Shown here in pieces: positions 36,324 through 45,430 of a DNA stretch of 64,000 nt (position 1 is the first letter of the stretch; each line of letters starts with the position of its first letter). The notes under the pieces were generated by a model, which saw only the letters and a program-made list of their open reading frames with translations, was not told where the DNA came from and did no database searches. The DNA lies in contig OMWK01000003.1 of the NCBI GenBank assembly GCA_900314745.1, positions 186,001 to 250,000 of the forward strand, read 5' to 3'. Origin of the DNA: an uncultured Eubacteriales bacterium. GTDB taxonomy: Bacteria > Bacillota > Clostridia > Saccharofermentanales > Saccharofermentanaceae. A program made the position numbers and the translations under genes.

Positions 36324-37787
36324 ATGAGAAACAGGAACCTCAGGTTAACGCAGATAGTCTACTCTCTGGTCGTCGCTTTTGGCGTCATACTGTTCTCGCT
36401 CGTCATATCGGCAATTCTGCTCTCATCCTTAAAGGACAGCACTGAGGACCGAATCTCCTACTTTATAGCTGCCGACGCTCACCAGATGGAGCTCAACGTC
36501 AATAACTATATGTACAACGTGCAGCAGGATGTTGCCCTTCTTTACTCCGACAAGAACTACTACATGTACGATGCGACGGACCCTTCCTTAAGCGAATACG
36601 ATAAGATCCAGAGCGAGACGCTCATCCAGAACAGGATCGTTGACCTCGGTATGATGAACAATTTCTGCGACTTCGGAATCGTATACGCGAACGATAATAC
36701 GACCGGCTGGATATCACAGGTCACCAACCAGATGTTCAGGGAGAGCAGCATGTATGAGTATTTCTCATCCGTGATTCCTTCCGACAATCTTAAGCAGGAC
36801 GCCTGGATAGTAAATGTGCTCGGCAACACTGACCGTATCTACTATGTTAAGAGGCTGAATCCCAACGCGGTCTGCGTTGTCTCATTCTATATATCGGAGC
36901 TCGAGAATGTTCTCGCCGTTCCGAGCGAATTAAGCGACATGACCGTAAGTCTTGTCACCTTCGACAACTACGTTGTTTATTCGACCAACTCCTCCGAGAT
37001 CGCGCAGCAGATGAACCCCGACATCATGAACATCATCGGGGACAATGTAGGAATCACCGCCGTAAACGACGATTACCTCATCACATCCAACCGCTTAACG
37101 AACGGCTGGAAGGTCGTCTGCTCAATGCCAACATCGACGCTCATGGCAGATCAGATATCGGCGATGAATTCACTCATCCTGATTGTTCTTCTCATAACCG
37201 TTCTCGGCGTTCTCATCTTCCTGCTCATAACAAGCAGATTCAACCATTCAGTCAACGGCGTTGTCAGCGAACTCGATTACAAGGCGAAGAACGACCTGAT
37301 GACAGGACTTCTGAACAAGACCGCTTTCCGAAGCCTTACGGAGATGGACCTCGAAGCATTTAACGGCAAGCAGGCGGTCGCTTTCCTGATGTTCGACCTC
37401 GACAATTTCAAGGAAGTAAACGATGTCGCGGGACACAAGTTCGGCGATGAAGTCATAAAGAGAATGAGCAGACTTCTTAAGGATGTATTCGGTCCCGAGG
37501 AGGCGCTGATCGGACGCATCGGCGGCGATGAATTCGCAGTCTATAAGTCCTACAACAGTTTAAGCCTCGAGGAAGCGGACAAGAGGATACATGAACTGAC
37601 CGATAAGCTCTACGAGCAGTTTAAGGCTGAGTTCAAGGACGAGAGCGAGACCTATAAGCTCACGGTATCAGGCGGCATACTCGTCACGGGTCCCGGCGAC
37701 TACAAATTTGACGAACTGTACCAGAAGGCTGACGTCGCCCTGTACATATCGAAGCGCAACGGCAAGTCAATGCCGACATTCATCTGA
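36324..37787 (+). CDS. Membrane sensor diguanylate cyclase
   Basis: 487 residues. The protein has two transmembrane helices (about 10-32 and 278-300) flanking an extracytoplasmic domain of about 245 residues that resembles a Cache-type sensor (long N-terminal helix, then YYVKRLN, TFDNYVVYSTN). The cytosolic GGDEF domain is intact: DLMTGLLNKTAF, MFDLDNFKEVND and GRIGGDEFAVY (GGDEF 400-404). It should synthesise c-di-GMP in response to an external ligand. No ribosome site precedes the ATG, and TATACT (36311-36316) lies 7 bp before it, so the mRNA may be leaderless. The next gene, a solute-binding lipoprotein, starts 10 bp downstream. Confidence 0.9.
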   Translation: MRNRNLRLTQIVYSLVVAFGVILFSLVISAILLSSLKDSTEDRISYFIAADAHQMELNVNNYMYNVQQDVALLYSDKNYYMYDATDPSLSEYDKIQSETLIQNRIVDLGMMNNFCDFGIVYANDNTTGWISQVTNQMFRESSMYEYFSSVIPSDNLKQDAWIVNVLGNTDRIYYVKRLNPNAVCVVSFYISELENVLAVPSELSDMTVSLVTFDNYVVYSTNSSEIAQQMNPDIMNIIGDNVGITAVNDDYLITSNRLTNGWKVVCSMPTSTLMADQISAMNSLILIVLLITVLGVLIFLLITSRFNHSVNGVVSELDYKAKNDLMTGLLNKTAFRSLTEMDLEAFNGKQAVAFLMFDLDNFKEVNDVAGHKFGDEVIKRMSRLLKDVFGPEEALIGRIGGDEFAVYKSYNSLSLEEADKRIHELTDKLYEQFKAEFKDESETYKLTVSGGILVTGPGDYKFDELYQKADVALYISKRNGKSMPTFI

Positions 37788-37797
37788 GGTGGGAAAC

Positions 37798-39066
37798 ATG
37801 CGTAGACACTTGAAGACAATTGCAGCTATGATGCTTGTGATATTCACCGCAGCATCCTGCTCCTCAGACCTCTCCAAAGTAAGGATAAGCTCACAGGAAC
37901 AGACTACGGTGATCTCAATGTCCTGGTGGGGCAACGACCCCAGGCACGAATACACGCTCGCGGGACTGTCACTGTTCCACGATCTTAATCCCGACATCAT
38001 GGTCAACCACTCGTACGGCGTATGGAACGGTTACGAGAGAAGATATCTCATGCAGATGGAATCACACAACAACTGCGATGTAATGCAGATCAATTACGCG
38101 TGGCTCTCAGAGTATTCACCGGACGGGACGGGATACTACGACCTGAACACCCTCTCCGGCTGCATCGACTTCTCGCAGTTCACCGAGGAGGATCTCGCGA
38201 CCGGCATGAGGGACGGACATCTGAACGCCCTCCCCATCGCATACAACTCCATCTGCCTGTTCTATAACGCAGACATGTTCGCAAGCTACGGTCTCGAGAT
38301 TCCGCAGACCTGGGATGATCTGTTCGAAGCGGCCGATGCTATGAGAGGCGACGACATCTACGTCCTCGGAATGATCAATAAGCATCTGTTCCTCCTTCTG
38401 AATGCATGGTTCGAACAGACTAGCGGACGGACGCTCTTCGACAGCGACGGCAACTACATAGGCACAGTTGAAGACATAACACAGATCTTAGAGTTCTACA
38501 AGGAGCTCACGGACCGTCATGTCATCATCCCTCTTTATAATTTCAATGTAAGCGACCTCGAGAACTCTGTCGTAGCGGGAACTGTATGCTGGGCGAGTGA
38601 CTCGATAAGATACTGCCAGCCTGCGATAGACGACGGAATGAATGTTGTTCTGGGCGATTACTTAAGGCTTGCTCCGGGAGACCAGAGCGAATGGTATATC
38701 AAGCCTGCGACGATGCTCGCGATAAGTGCAGACTGCAGCGATCCCGAGGCCTGCGGCAGACTTGTTAACTTCCTTCTTAACGACCCGCAGTACGCCGTCC
38801 TTCAGGGAACCGAGAAGGGCATTCCCGTAAGCGCTGCGGCAAGGCAAGCGCTCCTCGAAGCGGGACTTCTCGGCGGCATCGAATATCAGGCCGGGGAATT
38901 CATAACGGATAACATCTCCAGCATGAATCTCATCAATCCTATGCTCGAGAATGCTGACTTCATGGATATCTTCAAGACCTACAGCGATCTGTATCTGTAC
39001 GATGAGGCGACACTCGAAGAGGCCGCTTCCGAGCTTCACCGCGAACTCACGGATCTTACAGGCTGA
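37798..39066 (+). CDS. Orphan ABC-type sugar-binding lipoprotein
   Basis: 422 residues from the ATG at 37798 (GAGGTGGG upstream). The signal peptide ends in lipobox FTAASC. The mature protein is a periplasmic-binding-like fold of the CUT1 (SBP family 1) type: TVISMSWWGNDPRHEYT, FHDLNPDI, LPIAYNSICLFYNADMF, PQTWDDLFEAADAM. There are no permease or ATPase genes nearby. It is 10 bp downstream of the sensor diguanylate cyclase, so it may present a sugar to that receptor's outer domain rather than feed a transporter. It could also serve a transporter encoded elsewhere. Confidence 0.85.
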   Translation: MRRHLKTIAAMMLVIFTAASCSSDLSKVRISSQEQTTVISMSWWGNDPRHEYTLAGLSLFHDLNPDIMVNHSYGVWNGYERRYLMQMESHNNCDVMQINYAWLSEYSPDGTGYYDLNTLSGCIDFSQFTEEDLATGMRDGHLNALPIAYNSICLFYNADMFASYGLEIPQTWDDLFEAADAMRGDDIYVLGMINKHLFLLLNAWFEQTSGRTLFDSDGNYIGTVEDITQILEFYKELTDRHVIIPLYNFNVSDLENSVVAGTVCWASDSIRYCQPAIDDGMNVVLGDYLRLAPGDQSEWYIKPATMLAISADCSDPEACGRLVNFLLNDPQYAVLQGTEKGIPVSAAARQALLEAGLLGGIEYQAGEFITDNISSMNLINPMLENADFMDIFKTYSDLYLYDEATLEEAASELHRELTDLTG

Positions 39067-39098
39067 CCATTCCAGCCAATCGACTTGAATCCAGAATC

Positions 39099-39566
39099 TT
39101 ACTTCTCTTCGCTTATAAGGCTCAGCTCATCATTAAGTCTCGCGACGATGACCTGCTCGCCGGGATTGTAATCCTTCTTGCCGATAAAAGGGCTGATGTT
39201 GTGGCCCTCAAGGCCTCTTACCTGATAACCGCTGTCGGTCTTGCCGACTATCTGACCGGAGACGAATTCATAATCCTGATTCTTGATCGCTTTCGCTGTG
39301 GCAAATATGTTATATACCGCATAGAACGGCAGGAAGACGCACAGCAGTCCGATCGCACTTATAAACAAACGCTCGAAGAAATAAACGAGCACGAAGACAA
39401 TACCGAGAACTACAGCGCATATGATGATTGATACCGGAAGAAGCTTCCACGATGCTGACCTTGATTTCTTAAGAAAAGCATCGCGCATCTCATCGCTTAC
39501 AGTTACGGGGGTAATCACCTGATTCTGGATAGAATCCTTGATTGCAAATTTAACATCTGCTGCCAT
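39099..39566 (-). CDS. Small membrane protein of unknown function
   Basis: 155 residues from the ATG at 39566, which has GAGGTGA 7 nt upstream (an ATG two codons earlier is too close). Two hydrophobic segments (about 40-62 and 66-88) are followed by a small beta domain with YEFVSGQIVGKTDSGYQVRG and PFIGKKDYNPGEQVIVARL. This looks like an OB-like or NfeD-like soluble tail, but I cannot assign a family. Convergent with the sugar-binding lipoprotein gene. Confidence 0.65.
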   Translation of the reverse strand: MAADVKFAIKDSIQNQVITPVTVSDEMRDAFLKKSRSASWKLLPVSIIICAVVLGIVFVLVYFFERLFISAIGLLCVFLPFYAVYNIFATAKAIKNQDYEFVSGQIVGKTDSGYQVRGLEGHNISPFIGKKDYNPGEQVIVARLNDELSLISEEK

Positions 39567-39610
39567 ATTCATTCACCTCGGAAAGACTATACACTTATCC
39601 ATAGTGATAC

Positions 39611-41341
39611 TCAACTGATTTTTACCCCGTCACGTGAGAAGCGGATCATGCTTCGGTTATAGCCTGTGGTGACGTAGTATCCCTTCTCATCCTGCACTTC
39701 CATGAGTCCGTTAAGAAGAAGTACGCTCAGGTTATCAACAGGAAGATCGGGATCGGTGATATCAAAAAGTTTGCCCGAATCTCGTTCAATGATGAGGGCG
39801 GTGTCACCTTCGAAGAAGACGGACAGTTCGATGAGCAAAGGTCCTTTTCGAGCTGCGTTCTGTTCGAGTATGGTAAGGCCCAGCTCCTCTATAAGCAGAG
39901 CCTCACGCGTCGCGACCTCGACGGGGTACTGCCGCGACAAAATGATGTCCTTGATGCGCCCTGCAAGGATGGCCGCATTCTCAGGCGTCAGCGTGTCATC
40001 TACCACAACTATATCCGAGTTCATGTTCTGCAGAAGGAACGGGAAGTTTTCCCTGCCAAACTTCAGATACACAAACAGCATGGCAAGGGCGAGTGTAACA
40101 ACCGGCGCCACGGCAAAACCTGCCCACATGCCGTTTATTCCCCACAACATCGAGCCTGCTATCGGAAGCAGCACGTAGAGCAGGCCGTTTTGAAGGCACG
40201 ATATGCACACGGACATTCCGATGCGGTCTATGAGCATGTAATAGGACGTCGTCAGCGACACGGCACTGCAGAAGGTGAACCCCAGCGAGACGATCCTTAT
40301 GGCAGTGACAGCAGGCGCCAGCGCTTCTCCCCCTGTAATGCCGAAAAGCCCACAGAACTGCTTCGCGAACACCATGATAAGAACCGTCGCTACGATACCC
40401 TCGATAACAGCTGCCTTCATCGCGGCTTTCATGACCCTCTTGATCAGCTTGTGATTCTTCTCGCCGAAGTACGTGCCTATCAGAGGCTGCATCGCCATGC
40501 CGACGCCGTCGAGGACGACGCTGAACTCGATGAGGCTTACGACCACCGCGAGAACGATAAGGCCGGAATCACCGTAGTTCTTGGACACGAAGCCTATCAT
40601 CAGATAATCCATCAGCGCCCAGCAAAGATAGACGGATGAATCCACGATGCTGTAGCGCGAAGTAAGGAAGAAATCTTTAATAGAGAAATGCCAGACAAAA
40701 TGAAGTGTGCTGCACCTTCGAAAATAATGCCAGCAGCATGCCAGGATGCCGAGGGTGTTGCCTATGACCGAACCCAGAATAATGCCCGTCATGCCCATGT
40801 ATTTGGCGAGGATGATGGAGCACAGGATGTTGCCGCCAATCTGGAATACATAACAAATGTTGTTGCAAAGTTCATCGCCGTCGCTGTAGACCATCTGCTC
40901 GAGATAGAAGATGACTATGGTAAGGAAAGAATTGATAGGCGCGAGACGGTAGTAAGGCAGAGCATGCTCAAGTATCTCACCCTCGATGCCGTTGATGCCG
41001 AAGTACAGGTCCTGAATAAGAAAGATAGTAACGGCGGAGATGAGTCCTATGGCAATGCTTATTATCAGGCCCTGGCCGTAGATCTCGTCGGCGCGCTTCT
41101 TCCTCCTCGCACCGATCTCACGGGTGAAGACGATTCCGACGCCGGTAGACACGAGATCTCCGAAGAACGTAACGATGCCGGTTACAGGAGTTATCGCATT
41201 TATCGCAGCGACACCTGACGCACCTTTGTAATAGCCCGCTATTATGCTGTCGCACAAAAGCATGATGTACATGACAGCTTTGGTGAAGGTTCCGGACAGG
41301 AACATGGAGCTGAACTTACGCTCACAGAAGCCTTTCCCCAT
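39611..41341 (-). CDS. MATE exporter fused to a histidine-kinase-like ATPase domain
   Basis: 576 residues. The first ~445 residues form the 12-helix MATE fold (for example PVTGIVTFFGDLVSTGVG, GVGMAMQPLIGTYFGEKN). The last ~130 residues (about 447-576) are cytosolic and resemble a truncated GHKL/anti-sigma-type ATPase: an N-box-like EALLIEELGLTILEQNAA and a G-box-like RDSGKLFDITDPD. MATE proteins expel drugs or metabolites with Na+ or H+; the added domain may regulate transport or bind a nucleotide. Such fusions occur in Clostridia, but I know of no assigned function. The start has GGGGG 6 nt upstream. Confidence 0.85.
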   Translation of the reverse strand: MGKGFCERKFSSMFLSGTFTKAVMYIMLLCDSIIAGYYKGASGVAAINAITPVTGIVTFFGDLVSTGVGIVFTREIGARRKKRADEIYGQGLIISIAIGLISAVTIFLIQDLYFGINGIEGEILEHALPYYRLAPINSFLTIVIFYLEQMVYSDGDELCNNICYVFQIGGNILCSIILAKYMGMTGIILGSVIGNTLGILACCWHYFRRCSTLHFVWHFSIKDFFLTSRYSIVDSSVYLCWALMDYLMIGFVSKNYGDSGLIVLAVVVSLIEFSVVLDGVGMAMQPLIGTYFGEKNHKLIKRVMKAAMKAAVIEGIVATVLIMVFAKQFCGLFGITGGEALAPAVTAIRIVSLGFTFCSAVSLTTSYYMLIDRIGMSVCISCLQNGLLYVLLPIAGSMLWGINGMWAGFAVAPVVTLALAMLFVYLKFGRENFPFLLQNMNSDIVVVDDTLTPENAAILAGRIKDIILSRQYPVEVATREALLIEELGLTILEQNAARKGPLLIELSVFFEGDTALIIERDSGKLFDITDPDLPVDNLSVLLLNGLMEVQDEKGYYVTTGYNRSMIRFSRDGVKIS

Positions 41342-41512
41342 TATTAGCCCCCAAAAACGAATAATTATCTACTTTTAAGGCTATCACACGCCCTTATTTT
41401 TTGTGTTGTGAAACGATGAATTACAAGTTAATAAACACATCAGTTCCCAAGTGTCTAATAAGCGACATTTTCACACTAATATCGTAAAATAAATAAAAAA
41501 AGGAGTCTCATC

Positions 41513-43429
41513 TTGTTCTCGAACCTTCCTTTACGTGCAATGGAAATATTCGTCTACTGGTACCCTGCCGTCATGGGTATGCTGTGGATATTGGGATCAT
41601 TGGTATTCTATTTTGCCAATGAGCGTAAGGGCTCGCTGCCGCTCGAGAAGACTCCGTTTGTCTCCATCCTGATGCCGGCACATAACGAGAGCCGTATCCT
41701 CTACCCCGTCGTCAAGGAGATGGTGGACCTCAACTACCCCGAGTATGAAGTCATACTCATAAATGACGGAAGCTCCGACGACACATCAGAGGTCCTTAAG
41801 GATCTCGCCATCAAGTACGACAGGGTCCGTGTAATAGACCTCAAGGAGAACTGCGGCAAGGCGAATGCCCTCTATCTCGGTCTCATCGCATCCAAAGGCG
41901 AGATACTTGTCGGTGTCGATGCAGACTCATATCTTGATAAGAATGCTCTCCGCTATCTCGTCTCGCACTTCGTAAACAGGCACAACGGAGAGCGCGTCGG
42001 CGCCGTCACGGGCAACCCCAGAGTACGTAACAGAGGCACGCTCCTCGGCAAGCTTCAGCTGTGTGAATATGCGAGCATAATAAGCCTTATAAAGCGCACT
42101 CAGCGCGTCCTCGGCAAAGTCATGACGGTATCGGGCGTATGCGTCGCTTACCGCAAGCGAGCCCTCATGGAATGCGGCTTCTGGGACCGTGACATGATGA
42201 CGGAGGATATCGCCGTCACCTGGAAACTCGAAAAGAATTTCTGGGACGTCCGCTACGAGCCCCGTGCCCTGTGCTGGATGCTTGTGCCTGAGACGATAAA
42301 GGGTCTGTGGCGTCAAAGAAGACGCTGGTCTGAAGGCGGACTTGAAGTTATCTTCAGGCACTGGGACATCTTCAAGAGCTGGAAGAGAAGAAGAATGGCG
42401 CCCATCTACCTCGAGCAGGTCCTCTCTTTCTTATGGTCCGTCTGCTGGCTGATTCTTACGATAATCCTTATCACGATGGAGATAAGAGGACACCACGTCA
42501 TCACCGAATACATCTGGAAAAGCCAGTTCCTGTCCTTCATATGTCTGTTCCAGTTCCTCATCGCGATGTGGCTCGAATCAAGATACGACAAGAAGATCTT
42601 CGATAACTCCTGGTCAGTCATCTGGTACCCGATACTGTACTGGTACATAAACGTATTCATCGCACTCGCATCCATCTTCAAGGCGATACTTCCCAACAAG
42701 AAGCTCGCGACCTGGAAGAGCCCGGATCGGGGCGTAACGCAGACTATGAAGGAGCAGTCGGCGTCACCTGCGAAGAGCATTGATACAGAAGAGCTGGAGA
42801 ATATGCTTTTCGAGCCGAAGCCGAAGGAAATTGAGATCGGCCTTGACGCCGAGGACAGCGAAGCGCTCATGAAGATAACTAGGCGTGAGCAGGCCTTAAC
42901 CGGCAAGAGCACACCTGAGATGCCGCTTGTTGACGGCAGCCTCGAGAACCCCGTTATCGGCAAAGACACCGACAAACACATCGAATACGACACGAAGCAG
43001 GTGTGGTGGAAGCGGCTGATCGAAGTCATCCTCACAGTCTTAGGCTGGCTTTACATGGTCGTTTACTGGGCTTTTATGATGTACGGCATCTTCCGCGATG
43101 CGCTGGGATACCCTGTAGAGAAGCTGTTCATCTACGACCTGGAGATGCTTAGGACCACCGAGCACTACTTCTACATCATGGGCATCGTCATCATGATCGA
43201 GCTCGCGGCGATCATCATCTGGAAGGAATACAACCGCAACAGGTTCGGCAAGAAGCGCCGCCGTACCTTCAAGCCCGACACTGAGGAGAGCGAGATAGAC
43301 GATATCTTCGAGCTGTCGCCCGAGTTAAGCGACAGACTTCACCACCATAAGTACGTGGAGATCCTGCAAAACCCCATCCCCGAAGGCATGGGCCAGGGCC
43401 GCAAGGGCAAGAAGATGGAAACACGATGA
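41513..43429 (+). CDS. PgaC-PgaD-like fused glycosyltransferase for exopolysaccharide
   Basis: 638 residues. The start is a TTG with AGGAG 7 nt upstream; the first ATG is nine codons later and lacks one. A membrane-embedded processive family 2 glycosyltransferase (about 1-405) shows the motifs D85 (NDGSSDD), D136/D138 (VDADS), D232 (TEDIAVTW) and Q268-W272 (QRRRW), as in IcaA/PgaC poly-N-acetylglucosamine synthases. After an acidic linker, residues about 490-590 hold two further transmembrane helices starting TKQVWWKRLIEV and resemble PgaD, which in E. coli pairs with PgaC to bind c-di-GMP. The sugar polymerised is inferred by homology. C-terminal tail basic. Confidence 0.85.
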   Translation: MFSNLPLRAMEIFVYWYPAVMGMLWILGSLVFYFANERKGSLPLEKTPFVSILMPAHNESRILYPVVKEMVDLNYPEYEVILINDGSSDDTSEVLKDLAIKYDRVRVIDLKENCGKANALYLGLIASKGEILVGVDADSYLDKNALRYLVSHFVNRHNGERVGAVTGNPRVRNRGTLLGKLQLCEYASIISLIKRTQRVLGKVMTVSGVCVAYRKRALMECGFWDRDMMTEDIAVTWKLEKNFWDVRYEPRALCWMLVPETIKGLWRQRRRWSEGGLEVIFRHWDIFKSWKRRRMAPIYLEQVLSFLWSVCWLILTIILITMEIRGHHVITEYIWKSQFLSFICLFQFLIAMWLESRYDKKIFDNSWSVIWYPILYWYINVFIALASIFKAILPNKKLATWKSPDRGVTQTMKEQSASPAKSIDTEELENMLFEPKPKEIEIGLDAEDSEALMKITRREQALTGKSTPEMPLVDGSLENPVIGKDTDKHIEYDTKQVWWKRLIEVILTVLGWLYMVVYWAFMMYGIFRDALGYPVEKLFIYDLEMLRTTEHYFYIMGIVIMIELAAIIIWKEYNRNRFGKKRRRTFKPDTEESEIDDIFELSPELSDRLHHHKYVEILQNPIPEGMGQGRKGKKMETR

Positions 43430-43451
43430 GTCCAATTAATGGAACTGTTTA

Positions 43452-44330
43452 TTAACCAATGCCGTTCTTATCCTTCTCATCGATCCAGCCGTCGCACAGG
43501 ACGCGGCTGAAGACGTCGTAGTTAGTACTGTTAGCAGGCGTGCAGTACACGGCAAACTCAATAGCCGAGAACACATTCGGGAAAACACTCAGCGCATTCT
43601 TATAAGCGAGCGCCACCACCTCGGGATCATTCTCAAACGCCCCGCATCCGAAGGCTCCGAGGACGAGGATATCCGCGCCCATGGCGGCTGCACATGTAAG
43701 AATATGAATCGCCCTCTTCACGTGGTAAGCGTAGAGCTCGGCTTTGTTCATCGCGACCTTGCCGCCAACAAGCTTCGCGTGCATATTGGATTCACTTCGA
43801 AGGTCAGGGGCAGCAACCGTGATCACATCGACCTTCACCCACTCCTCCGAGGGAAGCCTCTTCGGAAGGTCTTCGTCAGACTTGCAGATGATTACGTCTT
43901 CCGTATAGATAAGCGAGTCCGAAGCCTTGGGCGTCTTAAGGTCATAGTGGTGCTTATAAAACGAGTCTCTTAAAGTTCTTCTGTAGATCAGAGGATAGAG
44001 CGTGGACGTCCTGCAAAGACACTCCTCCTGCGCACTGCTGCCGTTTGTTACGCCTCCCCCCGCTCGAAAAGCATTAGCAAAATTCATTACAGCTATCTTC
44101 TGTCCCTCATTCTCACGGTGAAGCCTCATGGCAGCCTCGAAGGAGCGGTCCATCGAGACACTGAGCGTCATCTTCGAATGCACGGGCCTGTTATATTCGG
44201 GGTAATCATCCTCGTAGAAGACCTTGGTATGCTGTTTGGAATAAACAACGGAAGCTGTAAGTTGCTGATCCTGATTGATCCAGTCCTGCGTATCATTAAA
44301 TACTTCTATTCTCTGTTCACGTGTGCTCAT
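43452..44330 (-). CDS. Bacterial-type poly(ADP-ribose) glycohydrolase-like macrodomain protein
   Basis: 292 residues from the ATG at 44330 (AGAGG upstream; a TTG three codons earlier is less likely). It belongs to the TIGR02452/microbial PARG-like family. The signature is NFANAFRAGGGVTNGSSAQE, followed by E and CL: a GGG-X7-QEE loop whose second Glu is catalytic in PARG. The C-terminal macrodomain core has ADILVLGAFGCGAFENDP. These enzymes remove ADP-ribose from proteins or nucleic acids. No ADP-ribosyltransferase gene is visible beside it. Convergent with the polysaccharide synthase gene. Confidence 0.88.
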   Translation of the reverse strand: MSTREQRIEVFNDTQDWINQDQQLTASVVYSKQHTKVFYEDDYPEYNRPVHSKMTLSVSMDRSFEAAMRLHRENEGQKIAVMNFANAFRAGGGVTNGSSAQEECLCRTSTLYPLIYRRTLRDSFYKHHYDLKTPKASDSLIYTEDVIICKSDEDLPKRLPSEEWVKVDVITVAAPDLRSESNMHAKLVGGKVAMNKAELYAYHVKRAIHILTCAAAMGADILVLGAFGCGAFENDPEVVALAYKNALSVFPNVFSAIEFAVYCTPANSTNYDVFSRVLCDGWIDEKDKNGIG

Positions 44331-44456
44331 GGTTATCAACCTCTAATTAATCTCTTCTTCAGGTATCGCGCTAGTTCTTTATCCGTACAGTAGATATATC
44401 TCAATTATAATGTAAACTGTTATGAACAACACTACTGCCTAAGCTTTATCGCATAC

Positions 44457-44492
44457 AAAAAGGGCTGTCCCGGATCTGCGGGGGCAGCCCTT
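44457..44492 (-). terminator. Rho-independent terminator of the GG-leader peptide gene
   Basis: On the minus strand AAGGGCTG pairs with CAGCCCTT (8-bp stem plus further C/G pairs), directly followed by a run of five T. It lies 22 bp after the stop of the peptide gene at 44515. Confidence 0.85.
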
Positions 44493-44514
44493 GCTTAGTC
44501 TATGTGTAATCAGA

Positions 44515-44769
44515 TTACTGATAATGAATGGGAGGGTTGCTGCGGCTTGCAGAGACTGTAATTCCGCGCCTGCCTGTAATATCAATACTGCGGCTCCTCG
44601 TATGGAGTCTTCTGGCAGGAATCCTCTGACGAATCGTGATAACTTCACTCTCGTCGATCTCATCCAACTCGGGTACAAGTGCAAGATCATCAATTACGAT
44701 CTCACTCTCGGAACCGCCGTTAACCATCTCAAGTTGAGTCTTATCGAGCTCTTTCATGTTCTTCTTCAT
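44515..44769 (-). CDS. Double-glycine leader peptide precursor (candidate bacteriocin or signal peptide)
   Basis: 84 residues, with a strong AGGAGG 7 nt before the ATG at 44769 and its own terminator. The N-terminus MKKNMKELDKTQLEMVNGG is a textbook double-glycine leader, as in class II bacteriocins and ComC-type pheromones; cleavage is expected after G19. The predicted 65-residue core has an acidic half (about S20-E42) and an arginine-rich half (about V43-Q84, nine Arg) ending SNPPIHYQ. There is no Cys, so lanthionine or sactionine bridges are not possible. No C39 peptidase or immunity gene was found nearby. It lies at the end of the TetR/ABC-exporter cluster. The identity of the mature peptide is unknown to me. 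Confidence 0.7.
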   Translation of the reverse strand: MKKNMKELDKTQLEMVNGGSESEIVIDDLALVPELDEIDESEVITIRQRIPARRLHTRSRSIDITGRRGITVSASRSNPPIHYQ

Positions 44770-44912
44770 TGTTCTGTCCTCCTTTTTTTGTGTAAGTAGT
44801 TTGTTCAATGAGTTGATTAAACCATCTGAAAGAGCCCGAACCAATCAATAATAATGCCCTCTTCTGTCGGTTAAGCAACAGCTAAGGGCAAAAGTGTCGT
44901 TCTAATTCGTTA

Positions 44913-45428
44913 TTACCTTAGAGAGTTAATATATTTCTCGTATCTTTGATTATGGGATTTCATCGCACCGTCGGAATCAACATATTCAAGAAGTCCCTCA
45001 CGGTCAACCCACTTATAGTCAGTGGTCTCCCCCTCCTGCAGGACTATGCTGTCCTTCTCACAGCTTACCTTAGCAAGATAGGAATAATACAGACCGTGGC
45101 TGCTGTCCTTGAAGCTCACACCAACAAGCTCCAGTGAATCCGCGACTATGCCCGTCTCCTCAAACAATTCCCTCTTGGCAGCGTCTAGAGGTTCCTCACC
45201 GCTCAATGCGGAACCGCCGGCACTCGCCTCCCAGAACCCGGGATTAACATCCTTCTCATCACTTCTTTTGGTGAGAAGATATGTGCCGTCGTTATGTATT
45301 ACCAGAAGGTCCACCACGAGGTGATAACGCCCTTCCGGGATATCCTTATAACTCCCGTAATACCGCTCACTCGTCTCGCCGGTCCTCTTGCCTTCACGGT
45401 CGTACAGATCCCATATTTCTTTAATCAT
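44913..45428 (-). CDS. NUDIX hydrolase
   Basis: 171 residues from the ATG at 45428, 2 bp after the stop of the upstream gene; a TTG at 45434 is the alternative. The Nudix box is complete: G-x5-E-x7-REL-x-EE-x-G-I within GGSALSGEEPLDAAKRELFE. The N-terminus (EIWDLYDREGKRTGE) resembles the isopentenyl-diphosphate isomerase/YfcD-like Nudix branch. It hydrolyses a nucleoside diphosphate linked to another moiety. Probably cotranscribed with the ATC-hydrolase-like gene. Confidence 0.88.
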   Translation of the reverse strand: MIKEIWDLYDREGKRTGETSERYYGSYKDIPEGRYHLVVDLLVIHNDGTYLLTKRSDEKDVNPGFWEASAGGSALSGEEPLDAAKRELFEETGIVADSLELVGVSFKDSSHGLYYSYLAKVSCEKDSIVLQEGETTDYKWVDREGLLEYVDSDGAMKSHNQRYEKYINSLR

Positions 45429-45430
45429 GA

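Noticed and set aside
41342..41512. c-di-GMP (GEMM) riboswitch upstream of the PgaCD-like gene
   Set aside because: No conserved GEMM core or tetraloop-receptor elements could be found by eye in the gap.
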